Source of the DNA: Haloferax elongans ATCC BAA-1513
GTDB lineage: Archaea > Halobacteriota > Halobacteria > Halobacteriales > Haloferacaceae
DNA: 64,000 nucleotides
NCBI RefSeq assembly: GCF_000336755.1
Contig: NZ_AOLK01000022.1
Coordinates: 132,747 to 196,746 of the forward strand
Reading direction: 5' to 3'
Shown here piece by piece: positions 9,038 through 17,358 of this stretch. Position 1 is the stretch's first letter, and each line of letters opens with the position of its first letter. The translations under genes were made by a program, and so were the position numbers. Under the pieces are notes generated by a model, which made no database searches, was not told the origin of the DNA, and saw only the letters and a list, made by a program, of their open reading frames with translations.

Positions 9038-10072
9038 ATGGCAGTACAAGTCGGAATTCTCGGTGCAACCGGTGCGGTCGGACAGCGATTCATCCAACTC
9101 CTCGACGACCACCCGACCTTCGAACTGGCGGCCGTGACCGCCAGCGAGTCGAGCGCGGGCAAGACCTACGGTGAGGCCGCTAAGTGGCGGGTCAATACTC
9201 CGATTCCGGACGACGTGGCGTCGATGGAAGTCACTCGAACCACGCCCGAGGCAGTGTCTGACGACGTCGACCTCCTGTTTTCGTCTCTTCCATCGTCTGT
9301 CGCCGCGGAGGTCGAACCTGACTTCCTCGACGCGGGCTACGTCGTCTCGTCGAACTCCTCGAACGACCGAATGGCACCCGACGTGCCGCTTACCATCCCC
9401 GAAATCAACCCCGGCCACCTCGACCTCATCGAGGTCCAGCGCGACGAGCGCGGCTGGGACGGCGCGCTCGTGAAGAACCCGAACTGCTCGACTATCACGA
9501 TGGTTCCGACGCTCGCCGCGCTCGACCAATTCGGCCTCGACCGCGTCCACGTCACGACCCTTCAGGCCGTCTCCGGCGCGGGCTACGACGGCGTCACCTC
9601 GATGGAGATTATCGACAACGCCATCCCCCACATCGGCGGCGAAGAAGAGAAGATGGAGACCGAATCGCGCAAGCTTCTCGGCAGCTTCGACGGCGCGGAA
9701 GTCGCGCTCCACGATGCCGAGGTCAACGCCTCCTGTAACCGGATTCCGACGCTCGACGGCCACCTCGAAAGCGTCTTCGCCGACCTCGAAGAAGACGCCT
9801 CGCCCGAGGATGTCGCGGCCGCGATGCGCGAGTACCCCGGTGTCGACCTCCCGAGCGCGCCCGAGCAACTCATTCACGTCTTCGAAGACAACTACCGTCC
9901 ACAGCCTCGTCTCGACCGCGACCGCGGCGACGGCATGCAAATCTCCGCCGGCGCGATTCAGGCGACCGAGGGCGGCGTGAAGTACAACTGTCTCGCCCAC
10001 AACACGATTCGCGGCGCGGCCGGTGCATCGGTCCTCAACGGCGAACTCCTCGTCGAAGAAGGCTGGATTTAA
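9038..10072 (+). CDS. asd: Aspartate-semialdehyde dehydrogenase
   Basis: 344 aa. N-terminal NADP-binding motif GILGATGAVGQRF (about residues 6-18), SSNSSNDRM near 105, and the catalytic cysteine in KNPNCSTITM near 148-157; the His in the C-terminal half is in a typical RIPTLDGHLESV segment. It reduces beta-aspartyl phosphate to aspartate semialdehyde for threonine, methionine and lysine synthesis. The archaeal/fungal-type C-terminus is intact. A CCTTATG box at 9006-9012 sits about 28 bases before the ATG, indicating a leaderless transcript. It is divergent from pccA across a 196-base spacer and convergent with a GNAT gene (1-base gap). Confidence 0.93.
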   Translation: MAVQVGILGATGAVGQRFIQLLDDHPTFELAAVTASESSAGKTYGEAAKWRVNTPIPDDVASMEVTRTTPEAVSDDVDLLFSSLPSSVAAEVEPDFLDAGYVVSSNSSNDRMAPDVPLTIPEINPGHLDLIEVQRDERGWDGALVKNPNCSTITMVPTLAALDQFGLDRVHVTTLQAVSGAGYDGVTSMEIIDNAIPHIGGEEEKMETESRKLLGSFDGAEVALHDAEVNASCNRIPTLDGHLESVFADLEEDASPEDVAAAMREYPGVDLPSAPEQLIHVFEDNYRPQPRLDRDRGDGMQISAGAIQATEGGVKYNCLAHNTIRGAAGASVLNGELLVEEGWI

Positions 10073-10073
10073 A

Positions 10074-10646
10074 CTAAATCCAACTGTCGCGGTCGGTCTC
10101 GCGACCGGATTCGTCCGCTGTGTGCTGCCACTCGTGAGCTAACAGCCCGTATCGGAACACGTCCACGTGGTCCCCGTCGACGAACCCCTGGTCGCGGTGG
10201 ACGCCCTCCTTTTCGAACCCGACGTTCTCTAAGACGCGACACGACGCAGGATTGGTCTCGTAGGCGTTCGCGTACACTTTGTGCAGTCGGCGCTCTTCGA
10301 AGGCGTAGCCGCAAATCGCCCGCAGCGCGTCGGTTGCGTACCCGTTGCCCCACTCGTCGGGCGCGACGATGTATCCAACTTCGGACGCACCGGTGGTGAT
10401 GTTCGGTGGCTTGAGACCGATGGTTCCGACCGGCTGGCCATCGTTGCAGATGACGAAGTTGATGTCGTCGCCATCGCTCCGCGAATCGACCCACTCGCGC
10501 TCTTGGGCGTGTGTCACCGGGTCGACGGCGGCGATGCCGCGTCGAACTCGCGGGTCGTTGACGAGTTGGTGAAGAAACTCCACGTCTGACTCGTCGACAG
10601 TTCGGAGTTCGACGCGGTCGCCTTCGAGAAAGACTGCACCGGGCAT
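10074..10646 (-). CDS. GNAT-family N-acetyltransferase (RimJ/RimL-like)
   Basis: 190 aa from ATG 10646. An earlier in-frame ATG at 10724 would add a cysteine-containing segment unlike the family; the start MPGAVFLEGDRVELRTV is typical, and a TTCAAGTG box on the minus strand lies about 28 bases before it. The acetyl-CoA loop appears in the APDEWGNGYATDAL segment (about 95-108), followed by HKVYANAYETNPASCRVLENVGF, cut here only in part: the NPASCRVLENVGF portion is the usual RimJ/RimL signature. These enzymes acetylate protein N-termini or small amines. The substrate is unknown. Confidence 0.85.
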   Translation of the reverse strand: MPGAVFLEGDRVELRTVDESDVEFLHQLVNDPRVRRGIAAVDPVTHAQEREWVDSRSDGDDINFVICNDGQPVGTIGLKPPNITTGASEVGYIVAPDEWGNGYATDALRAICGYAFEERRLHKVYANAYETNPASCRVLENVGFEKEGVHRDQGFVDGDHVDVFRYGLLAHEWQHTADESGRETDRDSWI

Positions 10647-10756
10647 GTCCGTGTTGTTGCGAGGGCAACACTTGAATCCGTCCGTCGCCGAGGGCTGACT
10701 CGCGTCGTGAGTCCAGTCAGACACTGTTTTCAGGGAGCACCCGCCGAGCTACCGGT

Positions 10757-11269
10757 ATGCAACGCCGCGGACTCGAAACGGGACTCACAGCCGGTCTGCT
10801 CTTTGCCACGCTCGGCGTCGTCGCGTGGGGGTCCGGGTCGGCGTTTATCTTCCCGAGTCTCGGGCCGTCGGCGTTCGTCCTCGCCTTTGCCGTCGGGTCT
10901 GAGCGACCACGGGGCAAGCGCGTCGTCGGGGGGCACGCTATCGGTGCGGTCGCAGGGCTCCTCGCCTACACTGTTCTCGCGTCGGGTGCGACACTCACGG
11001 CCTCACCACCGGCGTTCTCGCTCGCCGGACTCGGACTCGTCGCCAGCGGTCTCGTGTCTGTCGTCGCCACGAGTTGGGGGATGGTCGCCACCGACACCGT
11101 TCACGCACCCGCCTGCGCGACGACGCTCATCGTCTCGCTCGGCTTGCTCTCGACGCCGAGAGAGGTCGGAATCATCGTCGCGAGCGTCGTGCTCCTCGTT
11201 GCGGCGGACGTCGTCGTCAGAAAGGCAGCGGCGTCGTCGGTGTTCGACTCAGAACCGACCGTACAGTGA
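10757..11269 (+). CDS. HPP-family integral membrane protein
   Basis: 170 aa with about five predicted membrane segments. Two sequence signatures match the HPP family: FPSLGPSAFVLAFAV near residues 31-45 and HAPACATTLIVSLGLL near residues 115-130, where the usual His-Pro-Pro is His-Ala-Pro. HPP proteins are poorly characterised; some plant and cyanobacterial members transport nitrite. The stop overlaps the end of the convergent gene by 21 bases. No promoter of high quality is seen. Confidence 0.75.
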   Translation: MQRRGLETGLTAGLLFATLGVVAWGSGSAFIFPSLGPSAFVLAFAVGSERPRGKRVVGGHAIGAVAGLLAYTVLASGATLTASPPAFSLAGLGLVASGLVSVVATSWGMVATDTVHAPACATTLIVSLGLLSTPREVGIIVASVVLLVAADVVVRKAAASSVFDSEPTVQ

Positions 11270-11587
11270 GTACGCGATTGCGACCAGTCCGGCGAGTTCG
11301 GTCAGATTCGTGACGATGACGACGGCCGACCCCGGGAGGGACGTGAACGTCGAGAGTCCGAACGAGAACACCGCCGGGACGGCGGTCAGAAGGACGATAC
11401 CGATGGCGAGAAAGAGCATCGGCGAACTCTCGTTGCGGCGGTAGCCCTGGTAGGCCTTTCTCGCGATAAACAGTCCGAGCAGTGCTGAGGCGACGAAACT
11501 GGCGAAGACGAGGGCGACCTGCGTGTCCGACCCCGTCTCGGTTACTTGAAGAGCGATCTGAAGGGCAGGGGCGTATGGTGGGCTCAT
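11249..11587 (-). CDS. Small haloarchaeal membrane protein paired with an HTH regulator
   Basis: 112 aa with three or four membrane segments (VALVFASFVASALLGLFIA; MLFLAIGIVLLTAVPAVF; a C-terminal NLTELAGLVAIAYSL segment). This size and pairing with an upstream winged-helix regulator is a recurrent haloarchaeal arrangement; I recall it as a DUF7521-like family but cannot confirm that here. Its start overlaps the regulator's stop by 4 bases, so the two are translationally coupled. Function unknown; a stress- or membrane-state response is a guess from context. Confidence 0.65.
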   Translation of the reverse strand: MSPPYAPALQIALQVTETGSDTQVALVFASFVASALLGLFIARKAYQGYRRNESSPMLFLAIGIVLLTAVPAVFSFGLSTFTSLPGSAVVIVTNLTELAGLVAIAYSLYGRF

Positions 11588-11937
11588 CGTAGGTCCTCGT
11601 AGAGGCGGGTAAAGCGGTCAGCGGTGGACTCTGGCTCCGACTCGCGGGCAACGTCGAGGGTCATCTCCCCGTCTTCGAACGTGACCGTGAACTGGCCGAC
11701 GTTCGCGCTGTAGACCGAGAAGTGGTGTCCGGACTCGGCATATTGTGTCTGTTCAGAGAGGAGGTCACACGCTTTCAGTGACTCCACGCGGCGATAGACG
11801 GTCGGCGGAGACATGTCGTAGGTCTCTGCGAGTTCGGTCGCGGACATGGGTTTCTCGCTGGTTGCGGTGAGAATGGTCCGAGCGTACTCGTCGTCGAGGA
11901 GGCTCAGTACCGTCGCGTCGTTGCAATCCTCACTCAC
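11584..11937 (-). CDS. Winged helix-turn-helix (ArsR-like) transcriptional regulator
   Basis: 117 aa from GTG 11937; an in-frame GTG at 11952 is possible, but the minus-strand TATA sequence CTTATATACT at about 11958-11967 is 26 bases from 11937, which fits a leaderless start there. The N-terminal half is a winged HTH (LDDEYARTILTATSEKP, then MSATELAETYDMSPPTVYRR as the helix pair, about residues 10-55). The C-terminal half is a short beta-rich region with no ligand motif recognised. It heads a two-gene operon with the small membrane protein, which it probably regulates. Confidence 0.78.
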   Translation of the reverse strand: MSEDCNDATVLSLLDDEYARTILTATSEKPMSATELAETYDMSPPTVYRRVESLKACDLLSEQTQYAESGHHFSVYSANVGQFTVTFEDGEMTLDVARESEPESTADRFTRLYEDLR

Positions 11938-11957
11938 GTTCTTCGATGCCACGAGGA

Positions 11958-11967
11958 GAGTATATAA
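11958..11967 (-). promoter_or_regulatory. TATA box of the HTH-membrane protein operon
   Basis: CTTATATACT on the minus strand, a near-consensus haloarchaeal TATA element, about 26 bases before the GTG at 11937. Confidence 0.6.
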
Positions 11968-12038
11968 GATAGTGCCGAGTTTCCACCCTGGAAAGTCGGA
12001 GCCAAGCTATTATTTTCCCTTGGCAGATTGACTATACG

Positions 12039-12785
12039 ATGACGCAAACGGAGTCCCGTTCGTTCGACGTTCCCGCCATGCTCACGCAGGCTGTGGGCGC
12101 GCCCTTCCACGCACAGACGTACAAGAACCTCCTGTATCTCGTGGCCGCATTCCCGCTCGGCCTCGTGTACTTCGTGACGCTCATCACGACGGGGAGCATC
12201 GGCGGCGCGGGTATCCTCTTCCTGTTTGGTGCCCCGCTCGTCGTACTGACGCTTCTTCTCGGTACCGCGTTCATGCGCATCGAGACGGAGAGCGCTCGCC
12301 GACTCCTCGGCTTCGACCTGACACACCGAACAGGTGAAGCGACGCTTGACGACGGTCTCGTTCCGTACATCAAAGACCTCGCGACCGACTACGGCACGTA
12401 TGTCAGTCTCGTCTTCACCTCTGCGAAGCTCTGGGTCGGTATCGGACTGTTCACGGCACTCACCACCTGGGTCTCCCTGACAGTCTCGTTCATCCTGCTC
12501 CCGCTGTACTACGACATGCCTGGCGTCACGTTCGGCATCACCGCCGACAACGTGCAGATCCTCCCGGCAATCCAGTTCACCCAAGACCTCTGGACGTTCA
12601 CCATCGCCGAGCCGATTCATCTCGTCAACGGTGAGGTGACGTCCCTCCAAGGCGCACTTTTGGTTTCCGTCGTCGGTGTCATTCTCCTGTTCGTCGGCCT
12701 CAACCTAGTGAATGCGACGGCGTGGCTGCTCGGCTACGTGACGAAACAGGTCGCACCCCACGCGCGGGTTTTCTCCCGCGACTGA
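12039..12785 (+). CDS. Putative sensor-domain (PF13796-like) membrane protein
   Basis: 248 aa with four clear membrane segments in two hairpins (about 30-50, 55-75, 135-165, 205-235). The arrangement FHAQTYKNLLYLVAAFPLG followed by a short loop and an amphipathic TESARRLLGFDL region matches the 'putative sensor' domain found in haloarchaea and actinobacteria. No kinase or regulator domain follows. A CTATTATTTT box at about 12008-12017 lies roughly 27 bases before the ATG. Function unknown; probably a membrane component of a signal or stress system. Confidence 0.7.
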   Translation: MTQTESRSFDVPAMLTQAVGAPFHAQTYKNLLYLVAAFPLGLVYFVTLITTGSIGGAGILFLFGAPLVVLTLLLGTAFMRIETESARRLLGFDLTHRTGEATLDDGLVPYIKDLATDYGTYVSLVFTSAKLWVGIGLFTALTTWVSLTVSFILLPLYYDMPGVTFGITADNVQILPAIQFTQDLWTFTIAEPIHLVNGEVTSLQGALLVSVVGVILLFVGLNLVNATAWLLGYVTKQVAPHARVFSRD

Positions 12786-12832
12786 GGTCCAGTCCTAAAG
12801 CGGCGCTCTCAGGTTGTACGCAGCAGGAGGCC

Positions 12833-13282
12833 TCAGACATCGAACGTCTCGAACGCCCGCCCCGGCGGCCGGGGTTTCGCGTTCAACTCCCATTCGAGAC
12901 CGTATTTATCGGTGAACAGCCGGTGGTGTGGCGCGGTGTGTTCGACCTCCAGCCCGGCTGCCTCGGCGCGCTCGGAGATTGCCTCGAAGGAGTCGTCGTC
13001 GACGGCCAGCGCGACGTGGTCGACCCTCCCGTCTGCGAACGCCGCTGTCTCGGCTGCGACGGCGAGGGTGAAGTCGTCGCGTCCGAGAAACGACATCGTC
13101 GGGGTGATGCCCGCTTCGCGAGCCTCGTCCCAGTCCATATCCTTGGGGAGTGTTCCCGGCTTGTCTCCGCGGACTCCTTCGCGGAAGAGCACCTCCATGT
13201 CGAACAATTCCCGGTAGTACGCCTCACCGTCCGGGAGGTCGTCGACGAGGAGCACGAGATGGTGGAGTCCGTGGATGGTCAT
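12833..13282 (-). CDS. VOC-superfamily (glyoxalase/dioxygenase-fold) protein
   Basis: 149 aa from ATG 13282; the frame is open further upstream, but MTIHGLHHLVLLVDD is the typical opening of a vicinal-oxygen-chelate protein. Two beta-alpha-beta-beta-beta modules are visible: the first begins with the HH pair near residues 7-8, the second with VDHVALAVDDDSFEAI near 88-103; the C-terminal DKYGLEWELN segment carries the usual terminal Glu ligand. Members include glyoxalases, ring-cleavage dioxygenases and antibiotic-binding proteins; the reaction here cannot be assigned. Confidence 0.82.
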   Translation of the reverse strand: MTIHGLHHLVLLVDDLPDGEAYYRELFDMEVLFREGVRGDKPGTLPKDMDWDEAREAGITPTMSFLGRDDFTLAVAAETAAFADGRVDHVALAVDDDSFEAISERAEAAGLEVEHTAPHHRLFTDKYGLEWELNAKPRPPGRAFETFDV

Positions 13283-13361
13283 ACTACCTGTCGTTCCGGG
13301 GAGGTAATGAGAGTTGGTGGCGATTCCCGACGGCAGTCTGGGGGAGAGAACTGACTCGGAC

Positions 13362-13715
13362 TCACGACTTGTACGCCTCAATCGTAATCCTTCCGTCCGC
13401 CTGGATGCCGAACCAGAAGGCACTGAGGATTGTCGCAATCGAGAGCTGTGTCGTCAGGCCAGCCCACGCGAGGAGCGACCACGACGCGAGCGTGACAAAG
13501 TAGCCGAGCGAGTTCGTCGAGGTGGTCGCCTCGGAGTCGAAGAGTAGTATCGCACCGACGCCACTCACCCCGGCCAGTATCATCGAGGGGTGGCCACGCA
13601 GAAGCAGTGCCCCACTCGCCCCGACGAGACTCACCACGGTACCGACCGCATCACGCGAGATGAACGAGAGGAGCGAAACACCGCTCCCCTCGGTCGATTC
13701 GCTGGCGTCATCCAT
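13362..13715 (-). CDS. Small membrane protein, unknown function
   Basis: 117 aa with an acidic N-terminus and three or four hydrophobic segments (GTVVSLVGASGALLL; MILAGVSGVGAILLF; GYFVTLASWSLLAWAGL; a last weak one). A TCATATCC box on the minus strand near 13739-13746 is about 27 bases before the ATG. No family is recognised. It stands alone between a VOC protein and a short conserved hypothetical gene. Confidence 0.6.
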   Translation of the reverse strand: MDDASESTEGSGVSLLSFISRDAVGTVVSLVGASGALLLRGHPSMILAGVSGVGAILLFDSEATTSTNSLGYFVTLASWSLLAWAGLTTQLSIATILSAFWFGIQADGRITIEAYKS

Positions 13716-13807
13716 AGACGAGTGCGTTTCGGATGGCCGGATATGACAATTTGGGAATCGGACTGGTGGGGTACGGACCGCGAAAAATATCCAAACTACC
13801 GGTCGGA

Positions 13808-14113
13808 TTACTCAGTCTCGGAGATGATGAGGACCTCGATATTGCCACCGTAAGGGTCGTCGATGTGCCCGCTGGCGTCGCGGAAGAGCGCGTGCAGACT
13901 CACGTTGACCGTGTCGCCGTGAACGTCAGCGTCGGTCTGAATCTTCTCGGTCATGATGTGGTGGTCCTCGCCGTCGTAGCCGATGTCGAAGCTCTTGATG
14001 GCTGTCTCTGCGGCGATAATCCGTCCACGAACACCGACGTCTTTCGAGGCAGTGTACTCGTGTCCTGTAACGTCCGAGAACGAGAACTGGACTGTTTCTA
14101 ATTCAGTTGGCAT
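13808..14113 (-). CDS. Conserved hypothetical protein, acidic, soluble
   Basis: 101 aa, pI clearly acidic, no membrane segment. The content is beta-rich with alternating polar and hydrophobic residues (VQFSFSDVTGHEYTA; VNVSLHALFRDASGH), suggesting a small beta-sandwich or barrel. A CATTTGC-like box about 27 bases upstream on the minus strand supports a leaderless start at 14113. No family is recognised. It borders the AT-rich stretch that runs to tRNA-Pro. Confidence 0.55.
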   Translation of the reverse strand: MPTELETVQFSFSDVTGHEYTASKDVGVRGRIIAAETAIKSFDIGYDGEDHHIMTEKIQTDADVHGDTVNVSLHALFRDASGHIDDPYGGNIEVLIISETE

Positions 14114-15274
14114 TGTGTAACACCGACTAGCAAATGTTTCTGAGACTACAAATACATTATTATATTCTAACTATTTGGTATCGGAATTTGTGCTGTTGGC
14201 GGTGCGTCTTGCGGTTTTGTGTTGTGGACGGTGGTCTTAGAGTTCGGGTGGTTTGGTTGTGGGTTTGGGGGGTGGAGAATTGAGATACAGAGGAGGTCTG
14301 TAGCGAGGTGTTCTCGGGATTAGATTTGGGGACGAATTGGCCAATCAATTTTGCTTGGTTCTATACCAAATCAGGGTTCCACCACCACACTTTGGTATCT
14401 GACATTTTCTGAATCTGAGTCTGATATGCGGACTTCAAAACTCAACTCAGTACTATATCATGTGAATACTTCTGAGGCGTTATCTGCCCCCTCATGTTCA
14501 ATTGAAAACTCCACCATTGTCTTTCGATTAGTCCGCTGTATAATTCACTTCCACTCCGCTCTGGCTACCGTTATGTGTCTCCCAGCCCACTGTATTAGTA
14601 CCCTTTGGGAACACAGGGTAAATGGCTAATTCAGAATCCTGACGATTCTGCTAACTCGGGTGCAAAGTCCGAAGCCTTTCCCGTTAATCTCTCAAGGGGT
14701 ATATTAGCACGTCACCAAGACGTTGCTGACGCCATATGAGGCGTCTAAAACAAGTATCTAGGAGGTGAACACAATCTCCGAAAAGCGACTAATCGTAGTC
14801 GCAATCTGTGGGACAATCCTCGTCTTGGCTGGCCGGCCAGAAGGATTTGTCCTAGTCTCGATTGCGGCTACGATGACGACTGAATAGCCTACTGAGCAAC
14901 CTTTTTTTGCTACTTAGCGGCTTTCAGTGGACACGGTGCGGGATGATAGGGTGTCCGACTGAAGGTATGACTGTGTGACTAATGTAACTTTCTAAAGACC
15001 AATTGCACTTTCTGAAACTAAATTTGTATACCACTCTGGACACTCCCGGTACGACTACTTAGGATTAATCGAGACCCTGCATGCAGTAGGTCGCCAGAGA
15101 CAAACCTGACCCAGAAAAGATATTTGAACGTCGGAAGACGGTCCTCCTCGCTGCGCTCGTCGGCTGCGACTTCCGGGCTCGACGCTCAGCTCCGTGCATA
15201 ATCCACCCGACGCAAGGAGTTCTCGCCGGAGTCCTGACGGACTCACGGCTCGAAGGGTAGCGTCGGGAAAAGTA
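14114..15274. other. AT-richer, gene-poor stretch of about 1.16 kb next to tRNA-Pro
   Basis: The base composition is clearly less GC-rich than its surroundings. It contains no long open frame with haloarchaeal character; frames found in it encode basic, Ser/Thr/Arg-rich peptides unlike the acidic proteome. One short membrane-type ORF (14765-14887) is the only credible gene. From about 14185 to 14330 the plus strand is heavily G+T-biased. The position next to a tRNA suggests an old integration site, but no integrase, transposase or duplicated tRNA end was found. Confidence 0.5.
14765..14887 (+). CDS. Possible 40-aa single-span membrane protein (short ORF)
   Basis: GTG start at 14765, stop TAG at 14885-14887. 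The translation begins VNTISEKRLIVVAICGTI and continues with a hydrophobic core and a short polar tail. One membrane segment of about 18-20 residues is visible. The frame has a stop just two codons before the GTG, so the start is fixed. A CATATGAG sequence sits about 28 bases upstream as a possible TATA box. No homologue is recognised. It may be a remnant of a mobile element gene or a genuine small protein. Confidence 0.35.
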   Translation: MNTISEKRLIVVAICGTILVLAGRPEGFVLVSIAATMTTE

Positions 15275-15345
15275 TGGGACCGCTGAGAGTCGAACTCAGG
15301 TCCTACCGACCCCATCGGCAGAGGATACCACTACCCCACGGTCCC
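15275..15345 (-). tRNA. tRNA-Pro (anticodon GGG)
   Basis: 71 nt on the minus strand. Read 5' to 3', the acceptor strand GGGACCG pairs with CGGTCCC, the anticodon stem TGCCG/CGGTA (one G-T pair) closes the loop ATGGGGT with anticodon GGG, and the T arm is CTGAG-TTCGACT-CTCAG. The discriminator is A. No intron and no encoded CCA. The neighbouring AT-rich stretch lies on its 3' side, where integrases usually act. Confidence 0.93.
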
Positions 15346-15491
15346 AGGGTGCATTCAAAGCGATGCGTGTCTCGCGGTTAAGCCCTTCGTTTCGTCGTCG
15401 GGGAGCGAGTGTCTGTCGTGCGAATACGTCGCAGTCATCGACCCAAATCGGGGGATACGACTTTACGCTCGCGCTAACTACTGACAACACA

Positions 15492-15770
15492 ATGCCAAGT
15501 GTCCTGGATGCAATCCCGTTCGACCTCCTCTATCTGGGTACGGTAGCCCTCGTCGTCGTCGCCGTCACGGTTGGCGGCCTGCGATGGTGGTCCCTCCGAC
15601 GCAACGAGGATTCGCACCCACCGGAGCGACAGCCCGAGGAGTCCCACGGCTACCCACTGGCGTCGTGGCGATACGTCTACGACCTCGACAAGCCGGATGC
15701 GAAGCGGGCAGTCAATTCCGTCAACGAGCAAGCCGAAACGCTCGCCAAGGCAGAAAAGAAGCGCCGATAG
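15492..15770 (+). CDS. Small membrane-anchored protein, unknown function
   Basis: 92 aa from ATG 15492; the open frame extends upstream, but a GACTTTACG box at 15460-15468 lies about 28 bases before this ATG. One N-terminal membrane segment (LLYLGTVALVVVAVTVGGL, about residues 13-31) is followed by a basic WWSLRR stop-transfer sequence and a charged cytoplasmic tail rich in Glu, Lys and Arg. No family is recognised. Convergent with truB. Confidence 0.6.
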   Translation: MPSVLDAIPFDLLYLGTVALVVVAVTVGGLRWWSLRRNEDSHPPERQPEESHGYPLASWRYVYDLDKPDAKRAVNSVNEQAETLAKAEKKRR

Positions 15771-15803
15771 AAACACGACTCGGGGGCGGCCTCCGACGAG
15801 AAC

Positions 15804-16673
15804 TCAGACCAGAACGCTCTCTAAGGAGACGACAGTTCCCGATTCCGCGTCGGCGTCGCCGGTAAGTTCGCCCAGACAGACGGCCGAGCCGTTTTCGGTG
15901 TAGCACGCTACCAAATCGCCGCGAGAGGCGTCGTCGTCGACGGCCAGCACGCCGGGGGCGTACACGGGCGCACCGTTTGCAACCTCCCGGGCGGCGTTGT
16001 CGGCGATGGTGACAGACGGGAGGTGCGTCAGGGCGCGCTCGGCGGGTGAGACGACGTCGCGAATCCACGATTCGTCGCCCTCCTCGGCGAACGCGAGCGC
16101 GTCTTTCAGGTCGTGGATATCCACGAGCGTCGTGTCGTCGAAGGGGTCGGTCGCGGTGCGGCGCAGGTGGCCCATGTGGCCGCCGGTACCGAGCGCGAGC
16201 CCGATATCGTGACACAGCTTCCGGATGTACGTCCCCGATTCACACCGAATGCGGAGGAGCGCCTGTCGGTCGTTCACTTCGAGGAGGTCGAGGTCGTAGA
16301 TTTCGCGCACGCGCAGGCGACGCGAGACGGCCGATTTGCGCGGCGGTTTCTGGTAGAGTTTGGACTCGAACTCCGCGACGGTCGATTCGATGTCGGCGGG
16401 CGCAGGGCCGTGAAGTTCCAGCACGGAGACGTACTCTTTCGAGCCTTCGAGGAACACCTGCGCCATGCGGGTGGCGTCGCCGAGAAGAATGGGGAGACAG
16501 CCGGTGACTTTGGGGTCGAGCGTCCCCGAGTGGGCCGCTCGGTCGAGGTCGGCCATATCGCGGACCCACCCGGTCACCTGGTGGGCCGACGGCCCCGGCG
16601 GCTTGTCGAGATTGACGACGCCAAAGGAGAGGAGCGCGTCGAGACTTCGGTCTTCGGGCGGGTCGCGGAGCAT
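15804..16673 (-). CDS. truB: tRNA/rRNA pseudouridine synthase Cbf5/TruB type
   Basis: 289 aa. The N-terminal catalytic domain has GVVNLDKPPGPSAHQV (about 18-33), the catalytic Asp in HSGTLDPKVTGCLPI (about 48-62), and the CESGTYIRKLCHDIG segment near 150. A PUA RNA-binding domain forms the C-terminal 80 residues (VSPAERALTHLP onward). In archaea this is the catalytic subunit of box H/ACA ribonucleoproteins and also makes pseudouridine 55 in tRNA. It is 2 bases downstream of cmk in the adk-DUF106-cmk-truB block, a conserved archaeal gene order. Confidence 0.92.
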   Translation of the reverse strand: MLRDPPEDRSLDALLSFGVVNLDKPPGPSAHQVTGWVRDMADLDRAAHSGTLDPKVTGCLPILLGDATRMAQVFLEGSKEYVSVLELHGPAPADIESTVAEFESKLYQKPPRKSAVSRRLRVREIYDLDLLEVNDRQALLRIRCESGTYIRKLCHDIGLALGTGGHMGHLRRTATDPFDDTTLVDIHDLKDALAFAEEGDESWIRDVVSPAERALTHLPSVTIADNAAREVANGAPVYAPGVLAVDDDASRGDLVACYTENGSAVCLGELTGDADAESGTVVSLESVLV

Positions 16674-16675
16674 GG

Positions 16676-17254
16676 TCAGAAGTCGTAGCGGACGCCTTCG
16701 ACGGGATACTTGCCTTCGTCCGCTGCCGGGTCGTACGAGTCGACGACCGCGGTACAGATGGACGTCACCTCTTCGGGACCCCAGCGAGCCGTGTTGAGCG
16801 CCACGTCGTAGATAGAGAGGTCCGTGATGTCGATGTCGTAGTACTCCTCGTAGCGAAGCGCCTCGCTCTCTTCGCGGGTGACAGTCTCCTCGCGGGCGAT
16901 ATCTGCGTCTTTGTCCTCGCGGTCGGCGATGCGCTCGGCGCGAACGTCGACGGGAGCGTCGAGCCAGAACCGAAGGTCGGCAGCGTCGCCAGCTAACCAG
17001 CCTGCGAGACGCGATTCGAGCAACACGTCGTCGCGTTCGAGTGCGATGTCGCGGAGGCGACGGTCCAGGTCGCGGTCGATTTGGTCGTCTTCTTCTGCGA
17101 GTTTGTTGAACTCGACCGCAGACATGTCGTGTTCGGCCGCGAGTTCGCGAAAGATGTCTCCACCGCTGATGTGTTCGAGGTCGAACGCCTCGGCGAGTGC
17201 GGCGGCGGTCGTACTCTTTCCGCTGCCCGGTGGACCGGAGACGGTCAGTAACAT
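16676..17254 (-). CDS. cmk: Cytidylate kinase (archaeal CMP kinase)
   Basis: 192 aa from ATG 17254; an ATG two codons earlier (17260) is the alternative, but the minus-strand CTTTTAGG box at 17277-17284 is about 26 bases from 17254. P-loop [15 protein letters not shown] near residues 7-21, then [12 protein letters not shown] (about 27-38), a nucleotide-binding region with [10 protein letters not shown] (about 79-88), and a LID-like [12 protein letters not shown] region. It phosphorylates CMP and dCMP. The archaeal form is shorter than the bacterial one. Co-oriented with truB, which it precedes by 2 bases. Confidence 0.92.
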   Translation of the reverse strand: MLLTVSGPPGSGKSTTAAALAEAFDLEHISGGDIFRELAAEHDMSAVEFNKLAEEDDQIDRDLDRRLRDIALERDDVLLESRLAGWLAGDAADLRFWLDAPVDVRAERIADREDKDADIAREETVTREESEALRYEEYYDIDITDLSIYDVALNTARWGPEEVTSICTAVVDSYDPAADEGKYPVEGVRYDF

Positions 17255-17358
17255 ATCCATGCTCGGGTGGGTCGCCTAAAAGAGGTTATCGTTGGCGACG
17301 GCCCCTGTGGGGGCTTCTCACGCCCGAGCGGAGCGGAGAGGAGAAGAAAGTGCGTCCG

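Noticed and set aside
14160..14348. Minus-strand frame of 62 codons in the G+T-biased stretch
   Set aside because: Encodes a basic Gln/Thr/Arg-rich peptide, unlike haloarchaeal proteins; the bias explains the absence of stops.
14351..14629. Plus-strand frame of about 92 codons in the island
   Set aside because: Ser/Cys-rich, no membrane or domain pattern, no promoter; treated as chance.
14114..15274. Insertion sequence in the tRNA-Pro island
   Set aside because: No transposase frame, no terminal inverted repeats of useful length and no target-site duplication.
15055..15315. Minus-strand frame overlapping tRNA-Pro
   Set aside because: It reads through the tRNA gene and is Arg/Ser-rich; tRNA genes are not coding.
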